Source of the DNA: Tannerella sp.
GTDB taxonomy: Bacteria > Bacteroidota > Bacteroidia > Bacteroidales > Tannerellaceae
NCBI GenBank assembly: GCA_031275525.1
Contig: JAISOP010000077.1
Span: 1 to 6,047 of the forward strand
DNA length: 6,047 nt
Direction: 5' to 3'
Part shown: piece after piece, positions 1-5,883 of the stretch
Position numbering within the stretch: the first letter of the stretch is position 1
How the letters are laid out: the number at the start of each line of letters is the position of its first letter
Notes under the pieces: model-generated
Seen by the model: the letters and a program-made list of their open reading frames with translations, nothing else
Databases searched by the model: none
What the model was told of the DNA's origin: nothing
Made by a program: the position numbers and the translations under genes

Positions 1-461
1 TACTCCGTCAGTTTAAACCGTATGCGCAGCCTTCCGTCCGCATAGTCATAATTCAACAGTTTGAAATGCCCTATCTCGGAGGTATTATCCACGTGCCGTC
101 CGATGCAGGCGCAGGCATCGTAATCCCCCACGCGCACAATCCGCAGCGTGGGGGAAACATGTCCGGGCAGCTTGCTTAAATCCACATACCTGGCCGCTTG
201 TTCATGATCCATGAATTCACAGGCGACGGCCAGATGCCGGTCGATGATTTCATTGACTTTGCTTTCCACCTCCGCCATTTGTTCAGCGGTCGGCGCTTCC
301 GGTAATAGATAGTCGCACTTACTCTTTTTCCGCTCGATATGCGCGTTTCGAGACCTCGGACAGCCGAACATCCGCACCATGGTCTGGTTCAGGATATGTT
401 CCGCCGTATGCATCGGCGGATACTCCGCTTTGTTATGTTCATTCAATTGATTTTGATCCAT
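1..461 (-). CDS. AlaX-like tRNA-editing (Thr/Ala-tRNA synthetase SAD domain) protein, C-terminus cut by window edge
   Basis: The reading frame starts at the ATG at 461 and stays open for 153 codons to the left edge, so the stop codon is outside the window. Residues 18-22 read HTAEH and residues 119-123 read CIGRH. Together they form the HxxxH plus CxxxH zinc-binding set of the second additional domain of alanyl- and threonyl-tRNA synthetases and of free-standing AlaX proteins. In that family the domain hydrolyses mischarged tRNA, classically Ser- or Gly-tRNA(Ala), in the cytoplasm. No aminoacylation domain precedes it, so this is a stand-alone editing-type protein. Related short Bacteroidetes proteins are, from memory, around 160-170 residues, so only a few residues are probably missing. 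The AlaX role is a family inference and the tRNA substrate is unknown. No strong Shine-Dalgarno sequence is visible. The gene has its own promoter at 496-528 and probably forms a separate transcription unit from aguB. Confidence 0.85.
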   Translation of the reverse strand, partial: MDQNQLNEHNKAEYPPMHTAEHILNQTMVRMFGCPRSRNAHIERKKSKCDYLLPEAPTAEQMAEVESKVNEIIDRHLAVACEFMDHEQAARYVDLSKLPGHVSPTLRIVRVGDYDACACIGRHVDNTSEIGHFKLLNYDYADGRLRIRFKLTE

Positions 462-495
462 CTCAATTCCATTTACATGTATTTCTAAATGGCCA

Positions 496-528
496 CAAAG
501 GTATTCAAATATGGGAAAACCATTCAAA
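496..528 (-). promoter_or_regulatory. Bacteroidetes-type promoter for the AlaX-like gene
   Basis: On the minus strand, TTTG at 528-525 is followed after 21 bp by TACCTTTG at 503-496. This matches the Bacteroidetes -33 (TTTG) and -7 (TAnnTTTG) elements at normal spacing. Transcription would start near 492, giving a leader of about 30 nt before the ATG at 461. The -33 element overlaps the stop codon of the response-regulator remnant. Confidence 0.65.
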
Positions 529-589
529 TCAGGAAATCTTCCAGTGTTTTCAGTAACGCATATTCGTCTTCAATGATCAGGATTTTCAT
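524..589 (-). pseudogene. 5' remnant of a two-component response regulator (receiver domain start only)
   Basis: From the ATG at 589 the minus strand encodes a 21-residue peptide beginning MKILIIEDEYALLK and ending at a TGA at 526-524. This is the first beta strand, acidic pocket (EDE) and start of helix 1 of a CheY-like receiver domain, as at the N-terminus of OmpR-family response regulators. A full regulator of that family has about 225-230 residues. The phosphoacceptor aspartate, the rest of the receiver and the DNA-binding domain are absent, and nothing resembling them follows in any frame before the AlaX-like gene. It begins 39 nt after the aguB stop on the same strand, so the intact gene probably followed aguB before a deletion or recombination. 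A chance match is possible because the peptide is short, but the motif is very characteristic. It is too short to act as a regulator. Confidence 0.6.
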
Positions 590-602
590 ACCGCTGTTGC
601 AA

Positions 603-625
603 GTTTCCCCGTTCCCCGTTTCCCA
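603..625. repeat. Short tandem repeat of about 7 bp (GTTCCCC-type), three degenerate copies
   Basis: Three consecutive copies, GTTTCCCC, GTTCCCC and GTTTCCCA, lie between the aguB stop and the response-regulator remnant. It is a simple low-complexity repeat with no evident function. Slippage-prone repeats can accompany rearrangement, which may bear on the truncated gene beside it. Confidence 0.5.
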
Positions 626-628
626 TTC

Positions 629-1507
629 TCAGTTCTTCAGGTATCTGCGGTTCAGTCCGTCGAAGGCGTCGATCCGGCGGTCGCGCAGGAAGGGCCACCA
701 GCGGCGCACCTGTTCGCTCCGGGAGCCATCCAGGTCGATGACCCGGATGGCGTCGGCGTCGTCCGGCAGCGTGCAGAGCCATTCGCCCTGCGGCCCGACG
801 GCAAAACTGCTTCCCCAGAAACGGATTCCCCCGGTCTGTCCGGAAGGGTCAGGCTCGTAGCCGGTACGGTTGACGGCTATCAGCGGCAGCCCGTTTGCGA
901 TCGCGTGGCCGCGCTGCACCGTTTGCCAGGCATCCAGTTGGCGATGTTTTTCCTCTTCCGTGTCGCCGGTCTCCCACCCGATGGCCGTCGGGTAAATCAG
1001 CGCCTCGGCGCCGTTCAGCGCCATCAGCCGCGCCGCTTCGGGATACCACTGGTCCCAGCAAACCAGTATGCCCAGTTGTCCGACCGAGGTCGAAACCGGC
1101 GTGAAACCCAGGTCACCGGGTGTGAAATAGAATTTCTCGTAATACGCCGGGTCGTCGGGGATGTGCATTTTGCGGTACCGTCCCGCCATCCGCCCGTCGT
1201 TTTCGATCACGACGGCGGTGTTGTGGTACAGCCCCGGCGCACGTTTTTCAAACAGGGACAACACCAGTACCGTGCCCAAGGCCTTCGCCAGAGCGCCGAA
1301 CCGCTCCGTCGAAGGACCCGGCACCGGTTCGGCCAGGTCGAACAGCGCCGGGTCTTCCGTTTGACAGAAATAAAGGCTGTTATGCAGTTCCGGCAGCACA
1401 ATCAACTGTGCCCCCTGTTGTGCGCAACGGCGGATACGCTCTTCCAGCCCGGCGATATTGGTCTCCCTGTCGGCGACGTTGCGCTGTTGAATCAATCCTA
1501 CTCTCAT
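629..1507 (-). CDS. aguB: N-carbamoylputrescine amidase (nitrilase superfamily)
   Basis: This 292-residue protein hydrolyses N-carbamoylputrescine to putrescine, CO2 and ammonia, the second step of the agmatine route to putrescine, in the cytoplasm. The nitrilase-superfamily catalytic triad is visible: Glu40 in LPELHNSLYF, Lys113 in YRKMHIPDD and Cys150 in ILVCWDQWYPE. The PDDPAYYEKFYFTPGD segment after the lysine and the C-terminal WWPFLRDRRIDAF are typical of the N-carbamoylputrescine amidase branch, and the length is normal for it. A GTG lies one codon upstream at 1510. The ATG at 1507 is preferred because it gives the usual MRVGLIQQ start and follows a GAGAAG purine stretch. The gene begins 6 nt after the aguA stop, so the two are almost certainly co-transcribed, and that pairing supports the substrate assignment over other nitrilases. 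The C-terminus appears intact, followed by the response-regulator remnant. Confidence 0.93.
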   Translation of the reverse strand: MRVGLIQQRNVADRETNIAGLEERIRRCAQQGAQLIVLPELHNSLYFCQTEDPALFDLAEPVPGPSTERFGALAKALGTVLVLSLFEKRAPGLYHNTAVVIENDGRMAGRYRKMHIPDDPAYYEKFYFTPGDLGFTPVSTSVGQLGILVCWDQWYPEAARLMALNGAEALIYPTAIGWETGDTEEEKHRQLDAWQTVQRGHAIANGLPLIAVNRTGYEPDPSGQTGGIRFWGSSFAVGPQGEWLCTLPDDADAIRVIDLDGSRSEQVRRWWPFLRDRRIDAFDGLNRRYLKN

Positions 1508-1513
1508 CACTTC

Positions 1514-2542
1514 TCATTTAATCACTCCTGCCGGATAGTGCATGGCGGTGCAGTGCAGCGACCCGTGCTGTCCGAGCAGCGGCAGGCAGTCGATACCGAC
1601 GATCTCCCTGTCCGGAAAGGCCGTTTGAAGCGCCGCCCCGGCGAGGAGGTCCTTTTCGCTCCGGTAACAGGGCATCAGTACCGCGCCGTTAATTATCAGA
1701 AAATTGGCATACGTGGCCGGCAGGCGTTCGCCGTCCCGTGTCACCCGATCCGCCATCGGCAGCGGAATCAACCGGTAAGGCTGCCCCGCAAGCGTACGGA
1801 AAGCCTTCAGTTCCTCCTCCATTGCCTGCAATTGGGAGAAATGCTCGTCTTCCGTATCCGTACACTGCACGTAGGCAATCGTCTGTTCGTCGCAAAACCG
1901 CGCCAGCGTATCGACATGACTGTCCGTATCATCGCCCGCCAGGTAGCCGTTTTCCAGCCACAGGACACGCTCCAGCCCGAAAAAACCCTTGAGGCGGCGC
2001 TCCAGTTGTTCCCGGTTCAGGTATTCGTTGCGGTTGACGGAGCCGAGGCATTCGAGGGTGGTAAGCAGCGTCCCGCAGCCGTCCGATTCGATGCTGCCGC
2101 CTTCCAGCACAAACGGCTGCCTGTTGACTACCCTCGCCTCCTTTGCAAACGTCCCACTACGGTGGAGGCGGCGCGTAATCAGGTTGTCGCGGCAGGCGGC
2201 GAATTTCATACCCCATCCGTTGAAAAGGAAGTCATAAACCACCGGCGTACCGTCTTTGAAGACGCTGATTCCCCCGTGGTCACGCGCCCAGGTGTCGTTG
2301 GTTTCCATCTCGCGGAAAACCAGCCGCCCGTGGTTCGCGATCCCGCCCAGTTGACGCCGTACCTCCGCCTCGTCCGGACAGACAATCAACAGTGTCTCCC
2401 GCTTCATCACTTCTTGGGCTATTGCCGCAAAACAGGGCACCACCTCCTCCAGCGCCGGCGCCCAGTCGGTGTCCCTGTGGGGCCACGTCAGTTGCACGGC
2501 GCTCTGCGGATGCCATTCGGCCGGAAACACGATTCGGCTCAT
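1514..2542 (-). CDS. aguA: Agmatine deiminase (PPAD-family guanidine-modifying enzyme)
   Basis: This 342-residue cytoplasmic enzyme converts agmatine to N-carbamoylputrescine and ammonia. Family landmarks occur in order: NDTWARDHGGISV at 82-94 with the substrate-binding aspartate, LEGGSIESDG at 146-155, AGDDTDSHVDTLARF at 202-216 with the catalytic His209, and GQHGSLHC ending at Cys331, the nucleophile near the C-terminus. The usual bacterial agmatine deiminase is about 340-370 residues, so it is full length. The family also contains bacterial peptidylarginine deiminases, but those are usually exported or larger. No signal peptide is present here and the adjacent aguB favours agmatine. The start ATG at 2542 is 28 nt after the nadC stop. 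No TAnnTTTG element lies in that gap, so transcription most likely continues from nadC. Confidence 0.94.
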   Translation of the reverse strand: MSRIVFPAEWHPQSAVQLTWPHRDTDWAPALEEVVPCFAAIAQEVMKRETLLIVCPDEAEVRRQLGGIANHGRLVFREMETNDTWARDHGGISVFKDGTPVVYDFLFNGWGMKFAACRDNLITRRLHRSGTFAKEARVVNRQPFVLEGGSIESDGCGTLLTTLECLGSVNRNEYLNREQLERRLKGFFGLERVLWLENGYLAGDDTDSHVDTLARFCDEQTIAYVQCTDTEDEHFSQLQAMEEELKAFRTLAGQPYRLIPLPMADRVTRDGERLPATYANFLIINGAVLMPCYRSEKDLLAGAALQTAFPDREIVGIDCLPLLGQHGSLHCTAMHYPAGVIK

Positions 2543-2570
2543 GAATAATTTAGTGCAGTATCCAACGGTT

Positions 2571-3428
2571 TTATTCGGAGGGGATGGCCTTCAGGCTCAT
2601 GTCAAGGCTTTTCACCGAATGGGTGAGGGCGCCTACCGAGATGTAGTCCACGCCGCAGTCGGCGTAGGGGCGCAGCGAGTCGAAGGTGATGCCGCCCGAC
2701 GACTCCGTTTCGTAGCGTCCGGCCACGCGGCGGACGGCTTCGCGCGTGTCGGCGATGCTGAAGTTGTCCAGCATGATGCGGTCGATGCCGCCCGTGCGCA
2801 GGGCTTCTTCCAGTTCGTCGAAGTTACGCACCTCGACTTCGATTTTCAGGTCTTGCCCTTTTTCCTTCAAATAGCGTTGGGCACAGGTAATGGCCTGTTC
2901 GATGCCGCCGGCAAAATCCACGTGATTATCCTTCAGGAGAATCATGTCAAACAGCCCGATGCGGTGATTCCCGCCGCCGCCGATGCGCACGGCTTCTTTT
3001 TCCATGATGCGCATACCGGGCGTGGTTTTGCGCGTATCGAGCACCTGGGTGCGCGTGCCTTCGAGTTGCTTCACATAGCGGCGTGTGAGGGTGGCAATCC
3101 CGCTCATGCGCTGCATCACGTTCAGCGCCAGCCGCTCGGTTTGCAGCAGCGACCGTATGCTTCCTTCGACCGTAAAGGCGACGTCGCCCGCCCGGACTTC
3201 CGTCCCGTCGGCAAGGAAGAGGTTCATTTGCAGTTCCGGGTCGAAATAATGGAAGATCCGCTGCGCCATGTCCACACCGGCCAGGACGCCGTCTTCCTTG
3301 ATGAGCAGCCGGTTTTTGCCCCTTGCCGAGGGCGGGATGCAGCAGAGCGTCGTAGGGTCGCCGTCGCCGATGTCTTCGGCCAATGCAAGGCGGATGAGTT
3401 CATCCGTCAGTTCTCCGGGAGTCTTCAT
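2571..3428 (-). CDS. nadC: Quinolinate phosphoribosyltransferase (nicotinate-nucleotide pyrophosphorylase, carboxylating)
   Basis: This 285-residue enzyme joins quinolinate with PRPP to make nicotinate mononucleotide, releasing CO2 and pyrophosphate, in de novo NAD synthesis. The N-terminal LALAEDIGDGDPTT (14-27) is the family opening. Active-site segments follow: ERLALNVMQRMSGIAT (98-113) with Arg99, DTRKTTPGMR (131-140), GGGNHRIGLFDMILLKDNH (151-169) with His155, Arg156 and Lys166, the acidic IEVEV strand near 196-200, and MLDN with Asp221. The C-terminal SVGALTHSVKSLDMSL closes the barrel. Length is normal for the family. Its ATG overlaps the TGA of the DUF4783 gene by 4 nt (ATGA), indicating translational coupling. 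nadA and nadB are not nearby, so the quinolinate-producing genes must lie elsewhere. Confidence 0.97.
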   Translation of the reverse strand: MKTPGELTDELIRLALAEDIGDGDPTTLCCIPPSARGKNRLLIKEDGVLAGVDMAQRIFHYFDPELQMNLFLADGTEVRAGDVAFTVEGSIRSLLQTERLALNVMQRMSGIATLTRRYVKQLEGTRTQVLDTRKTTPGMRIMEKEAVRIGGGGNHRIGLFDMILLKDNHVDFAGGIEQAITCAQRYLKEKGQDLKIEVEVRNFDELEEALRTGGIDRIMLDNFSIADTREAVRRVAGRYETESSGGITFDSLRPYADCGVDYISVGALTHSVKSLDMSLKAIPSE

Positions 3429-3796
3429 TCGATGCGGATGGATTGGATGAGGGCTTTGTCGTCTTGGGTCCGGTAGGTGATGTTCACGCGGAAATCCCCC
3501 TTTCCGGTTGCCAGCTTGCCGACGATAAAGCCGGAGTCATGCTTGTCGGCATGGTGCGCGACGGTGAATCCGGAGACTTTGCCGGCTTCGAAAAAACGTG
3601 CCAGCAGGTCGATGGCTTCCCGGCCACTGACCGTGCGGGCGGTTTCGGGCAGCGCCAGGTCCACTTCGCTGTTCATACAGGCGGCCAGCAGAGCGGCATT
3701 ACCGGACTGGAACGCGTCGGTAATCGTTTTAATATCGGTTGCCTGCATACTCATAACAGAGAGTATGAAGGCGAAGGTAAATATCACTTTTTTCAT
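3425..3796 (-). CDS. DUF4783-type small exported protein
   Basis: This 123-residue protein starts with a signal peptide: MKK, a hydrophobic core IFTFAFILSVMSM, and likely cleavage after MQA (residue 19), leaving about 104 residues outside the inner membrane. The mature part, with TDAFQSGNAALLAACM, a VSGREAIDLLARFF segment and a C-terminal FRVNITYRTQDD...LIQSIRIE strand, resembles the Bacteroidetes family DUF4783, which looks like a compact SnoaL/NTF2-type fold. No catalytic residues are known to me and no function is assigned. The frame is open further upstream to 3871, but the ATG at 3796 is chosen because it gives the signal peptide, has a good ribosome binding site at 3805-3812, and lies downstream of the -7 element at 3832-3839. 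The gene leads the nadC-aguA-aguB cluster and overlaps nadC by 4 nt. Confidence 0.85.
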   Translation of the reverse strand: MKKVIFTFAFILSVMSMQATDIKTITDAFQSGNAALLAACMNSEVDLALPETARTVSGREAIDLLARFFEAGKVSGFTVAHHADKHDSGFIVGKLATGKGDFRVNITYRTQDDKALIQSIRIE

Positions 3797-3804
3797 CGCT
3801 GTTT

Positions 3805-3812
3805 CTTCCTTT
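3805..3812 (-). promoter_or_regulatory. Ribosome binding site of the DUF4783 gene
   Basis: AAAGGAAG on the minus strand ends 8 nt before the ATG at 3796. It is a clearer Shine-Dalgarno sequence than any other in the window and decides the start in favour of 3796 over the in-frame upstream codon at 3871. Confidence 0.6.
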
Positions 3813-3831
3813 TTTGTTTCACAATGTAGGA

Positions 3832-3866
3832 CAAAGATAGGTGTTTTCCGGCAATCCGGCGTCAAA
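3832..3866 (-). promoter_or_regulatory. Promoter of the DUF4783-nadC-aguA-aguB cluster
   Basis: On the minus strand TATCTTTG at 3839-3832 matches the Bacteroidetes -7 element. TTTG at 3866-3863, inside a TTTTGAC sequence, is a candidate -33 element with a 23-bp spacer, slightly longer than the usual 19-21. The start of transcription would fall near 3828, giving a leader of about 30 nt. Confidence 0.6.
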
Positions 3867-3881
3867 ACCAAAAGCGCAATG

Positions 3882-3889
3882 TATCTTTG
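3882..3889 (+). promoter_or_regulatory. -7 element of the rlmH promoter
   Basis: TATCTTTG on the plus strand is an exact TAnnTTTG match, about 28 nt before the rlmH ATG. I see no good TTTG or TTG at the expected -33 position (about 3857-3861), so the promoter may be weak or helped by an activator. A short inverted repeat, GTTAC at 3891-3895 and GTAAC at 3905-3909, lies just downstream around or after the expected transcription start. Confidence 0.5.
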
Positions 3890-3917
3890 CGTTACTTTTA
3901 TATTGTAACAACGGAAG

Positions 3918-4391
3918 ATGAGAATAACACTGTTGATGACAGGGAAAACGGACGCGCCCTATTGGAAGGAAGCGCTGGAGGAATACCGGAAACGGCTGGT
4001 GCATTACCTCCCATTTGAGGTGGAGGTGATTCCCGAGGGAAGGTCTATGAAGAACGGTTCGGAAGCGCAGCAGAAGGAACGGGAAGGCGAGTTGATTTTA
4101 AACTCGTTGCAGGCGGGCGACGTCTGCGTATTGCTGGACGAAAAGGGGACGGAATACACGTCGGTGCAGTTTGCCGCTTATCTGGAAAGGAAGATGCACA
4201 CGGTGGCGAAACGCCTGGTGTTCGTGATCGGCGGACCCTACGGATTCAGCGAGGCGGTTTACCGGGCGGCGGCGGAACGGATCTCGCTGAGCCGGATGAC
4301 CTTCTCGCACCAGATGATCCGTCCCGTGTTTGCCGAACAGCTTTACCGGGCGATGACCATCCTGCGGCGCGAACCCTATCATCATCCGTAG
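3918..4391 (+). CDS. rlmH: 23S rRNA (pseudouridine1915-N3)-methyltransferase RlmH
   Basis: This 157-residue SPOUT-class enzyme uses S-adenosylmethionine to methylate N3 of pseudouridine 1915 in helix 69 of 23S rRNA on assembled ribosomes. E. coli RlmH has 155 residues, so this is full length. The N-terminal MRITLLMTGKTD and the LLDEKGTEYTS segment (72-82) are typical. The C-terminal trefoil-knot region is strongly conserved: LVFVIGGPYGFSEAVY (100-115) supplies the cofactor loop, followed by SLSRMTFSHQMIRPVFAEQLYRA and the terminal REPYHH. The start at 3918 has GGAAG immediately before the ATG, too close to act as a normal Shine-Dalgarno sequence, but the N-terminus matches the family with no extra residues. 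It is transcribed divergently from the DUF4783-nadC cluster. Confidence 0.97.
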   Translation: MRITLLMTGKTDAPYWKEALEEYRKRLVHYLPFEVEVIPEGRSMKNGSEAQQKEREGELILNSLQAGDVCVLLDEKGTEYTSVQFAAYLERKMHTVAKRLVFVIGGPYGFSEAVYRAAAERISLSRMTFSHQMIRPVFAEQLYRAMTILRREPYHHP

Positions 4392-4408
4392 GGAGTGAGG
4401 ATTCCGGG

Positions 4409-4439
4409 TTGTACCGGTCGCCGCTTTTTTGTACATTTG
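4409..4439 (+). promoter_or_regulatory. Promoter of the MATE transporter gene
   Basis: TTG at 4409-4411 and TACATTTG at 4432-4439 are separated by 20 bp, a good Bacteroidetes -33/-7 pair. Transcription would start around 4443-4446, only a few nucleotides before the ATG at 4450. The spacer contains a T-run (4425-4430). Confidence 0.6.
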
Positions 4440-4449
4440 CACTTCCATT

Positions 4450-5799
4450 ATGAATAATAACAGCAATCATAACAGCCCGTTGAAACTGGGCACGGAACCT
4501 GTCGGCAAGTTGCTGGCCGGGTATGCCGTCCCGGCCATTATTGCCATGACGGCCGCGTCGGTCTATAACATGGTGGACAGTATCATCATCGGTCAGGGCG
4601 TTGGTGCGATGGCCATTGCGGGCCTGGCGCTGACCTTCCCGCTGATGAACCTGGCGGCGGCCTTCGGGTCCTTTGTCGGCGTGGGCGCCTCCACGGTCAT
4701 TTCCGTCAAACTGGGACAGCGGGATTATGAAAACGCAAACCTGGCGCTGGGGAATGTCTTAATACTGAATATCGTTATCGGGATTGCCTTCACGGCGTTG
4801 TGTTTCCCCTTCCTGGACCCTGTTTTCCGCTTTTTCGGCGCCAGCGACCAGACGCTCCCATACGCCCGCGAATACATGGAAGTGATACTGACAGGGAATG
4901 TGATCACCCATATCTATTTCGGGCTGAACGCAGTCCTCCGGGCGGCGGGACACCCGAAACTGGCCATGTTCACCACCTTGACCTCGGTTGTGATCAACTG
5001 CCTGCTGGCGCCGCTCTTTGTCTTCGGCTTCGGCTGGGGAATCCGGGGGGTGGCCTGGGCAACGGTGATCGCACAACTGATTTCCCTGGCCTGGCAAATC
5101 GTACACTTCCTCCGCCCGGACCAGTTGCTTCATTTCCGGAAAGGAATTTACCGGCTGAAAAGAACCCTGGTAAGCAACATCTTTGCCATCGGCCTTTCCC
5201 CCTTCCTGATGAACCTCTGTTCCTGCCTGATTGTGATCCTGATCAACCGCGGCCTCAAGACGCACGGTAGCGACCTGACCATCGGCGCCTACGGGATCGT
5301 CAACCGCATCATCTTCCTGTTCGCCATGATCATCATGGGCCTGAACCAGGGGATGCAACCGGTGGCGGGATATAATTTCGGTGCGCGTGACTACCGGCGG
5401 GTGACGCAGGTCACGAAGCTGACCATCGGCTGGGGAGTGGGTATTGCCACCTTCGGGTTCCTGGTCTGCCACCTGTTTCCGGCCACCATCATTGGGTGGT
5501 TCACCTCGGACGCCGAACTGGTCCGCATGGCTACCTCCGGCCTGCATATTGTTTTTGCCGTCTTCCCGCTCGTAGGCTTCCAGATGGTGGCGACGAACTT
5601 TTTCCTCTCGGTCGGCATGTCGGGCAAAGCCATCTTCCTTTCCCTCACCCGCCAGGCGCTGTTCATGATTCCCTGCCTGATCATTTTGCCGCAGTTTTTC
5701 GGTGTGCAGGGCGTATGGATCAGCCTCCCGGCCGCCGATTTTACCGCCGCCCTGCTCACCGCCTTCATGCTTTTCAGGCAACTTGGAAAACTGGGGTAA
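4450..5799 (+). CDS. MATE-family multidrug/toxin efflux transporter
   Basis: This 449-residue inner-membrane protein is of the normal length and pattern for a twelve-helix MATE antiporter, which exports organic cations or other compounds in exchange for Na+ or H+. The N-half carries AGYAVPAIIAMTAASVYNMVDSI (24-45, first helix) and FPLMNLAAAFGSFVGVGAST (63-82), followed by SVKLGQRDYENA. LRAAGHPKLAMF (163-174) is the typical loop before helix 5. The C-half repeats the pattern with IIMGLNQGMQPVAGYNFGARDYRRV (295-318). The substrate cannot be inferred from sequence. The ATG at 4450 is chosen: an upstream TTG at 4429 in the same frame lies before or in the -7 element and cannot be on the transcript, and the next internal Met (33) would cut helix 1. 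There is no Shine-Dalgarno sequence. The gene follows rlmH by 58 nt but has its own promoter. Confidence 0.95.
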   Translation: MNNNSNHNSPLKLGTEPVGKLLAGYAVPAIIAMTAASVYNMVDSIIIGQGVGAMAIAGLALTFPLMNLAAAFGSFVGVGASTVISVKLGQRDYENANLALGNVLILNIVIGIAFTALCFPFLDPVFRFFGASDQTLPYAREYMEVILTGNVITHIYFGLNAVLRAAGHPKLAMFTTLTSVVINCLLAPLFVFGFGWGIRGVAWATVIAQLISLAWQIVHFLRPDQLLHFRKGIYRLKRTLVSNIFAIGLSPFLMNLCSCLIVILINRGLKTHGSDLTIGAYGIVNRIIFLFAMIIMGLNQGMQPVAGYNFGARDYRRVTQVTKLTIGWGVGIATFGFLVCHLFPATIIGWFTSDAELVRMATSGLHIVFAVFPLVGFQMVATNFFLSVGMSGKAIFLSLTRQALFMIPCLIILPQFFGVQGVWISLPAADFTAALLTAFMLFRQLGKLG

Positions 5800-5883
5800 A
5801 GCTCCGCTCACCCACCCTCTCCTTTCGTACGAAGCGGAAATCAACCGGTTGACCGCCCCGCATATACGGGCCGGCGTGGCCCA
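5800..5883. other. Palindrome-rich intergenic stretch after the MATE gene
   Basis: No gene is visible here. Three separate dyads occur in a row: TTCGTACGAA (5824-5833), TCAACCGGTTGA (5841-5852, perfect 12 bp) and GGGCC-GGCGT-GGCCC (5868-5882, a 5-bp GC stem with 5-nt loop). TCCGCT and AGCGGA also bracket the first one. None is followed by a T-run, so a classical intrinsic terminator is not supported, although the GC hairpin could contribute to ending the MATE transcript. Confidence 0.45.

Noticed and set aside
489..860. A 123-codon plus-strand frame between the AlaX-like gene and aguB
   Set aside because: It runs across the intergenic region and antisense into aguB, is rich in Ser and Arg, and shows no domain.
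1508..1510. GTG start for aguB one codon upstream
   Set aside because: ATG at 1507 directly follows and gives the normal family N-terminus; the GTG would add only one methionine.
905..2548. A 547-codon open frame on the plus strand, antisense to aguA and aguB
   Set aside because: It lies opposite two strongly recognisable genes, its protein is rich in Arg, Gln, His and Pro with no family resemblance, and it reflects the codon bias of the GC-rich minus-strand genes.
2469..3476. A 335-codon plus-strand frame antisense to nadC
   Set aside because: It is a mirror of nadC with no recognisable domain; the nadC motifs are complete on the other strand.
3797..3871. An N-terminal extension of the DUF4783 protein starting at 3871
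   Set aside because: It would place the start upstream of the -7 element, bury the signal peptide inside the protein, and ignore the good ribosome binding site at 3805-3812.
4404..4430. Intrinsic terminator after rlmH (CCGG-GTTGTA-CCGG and a T-run)
   Set aside because: The stem is only 4 bp and 7 nt separate it from the T-run. The same bases are better explained as the MATE promoter.
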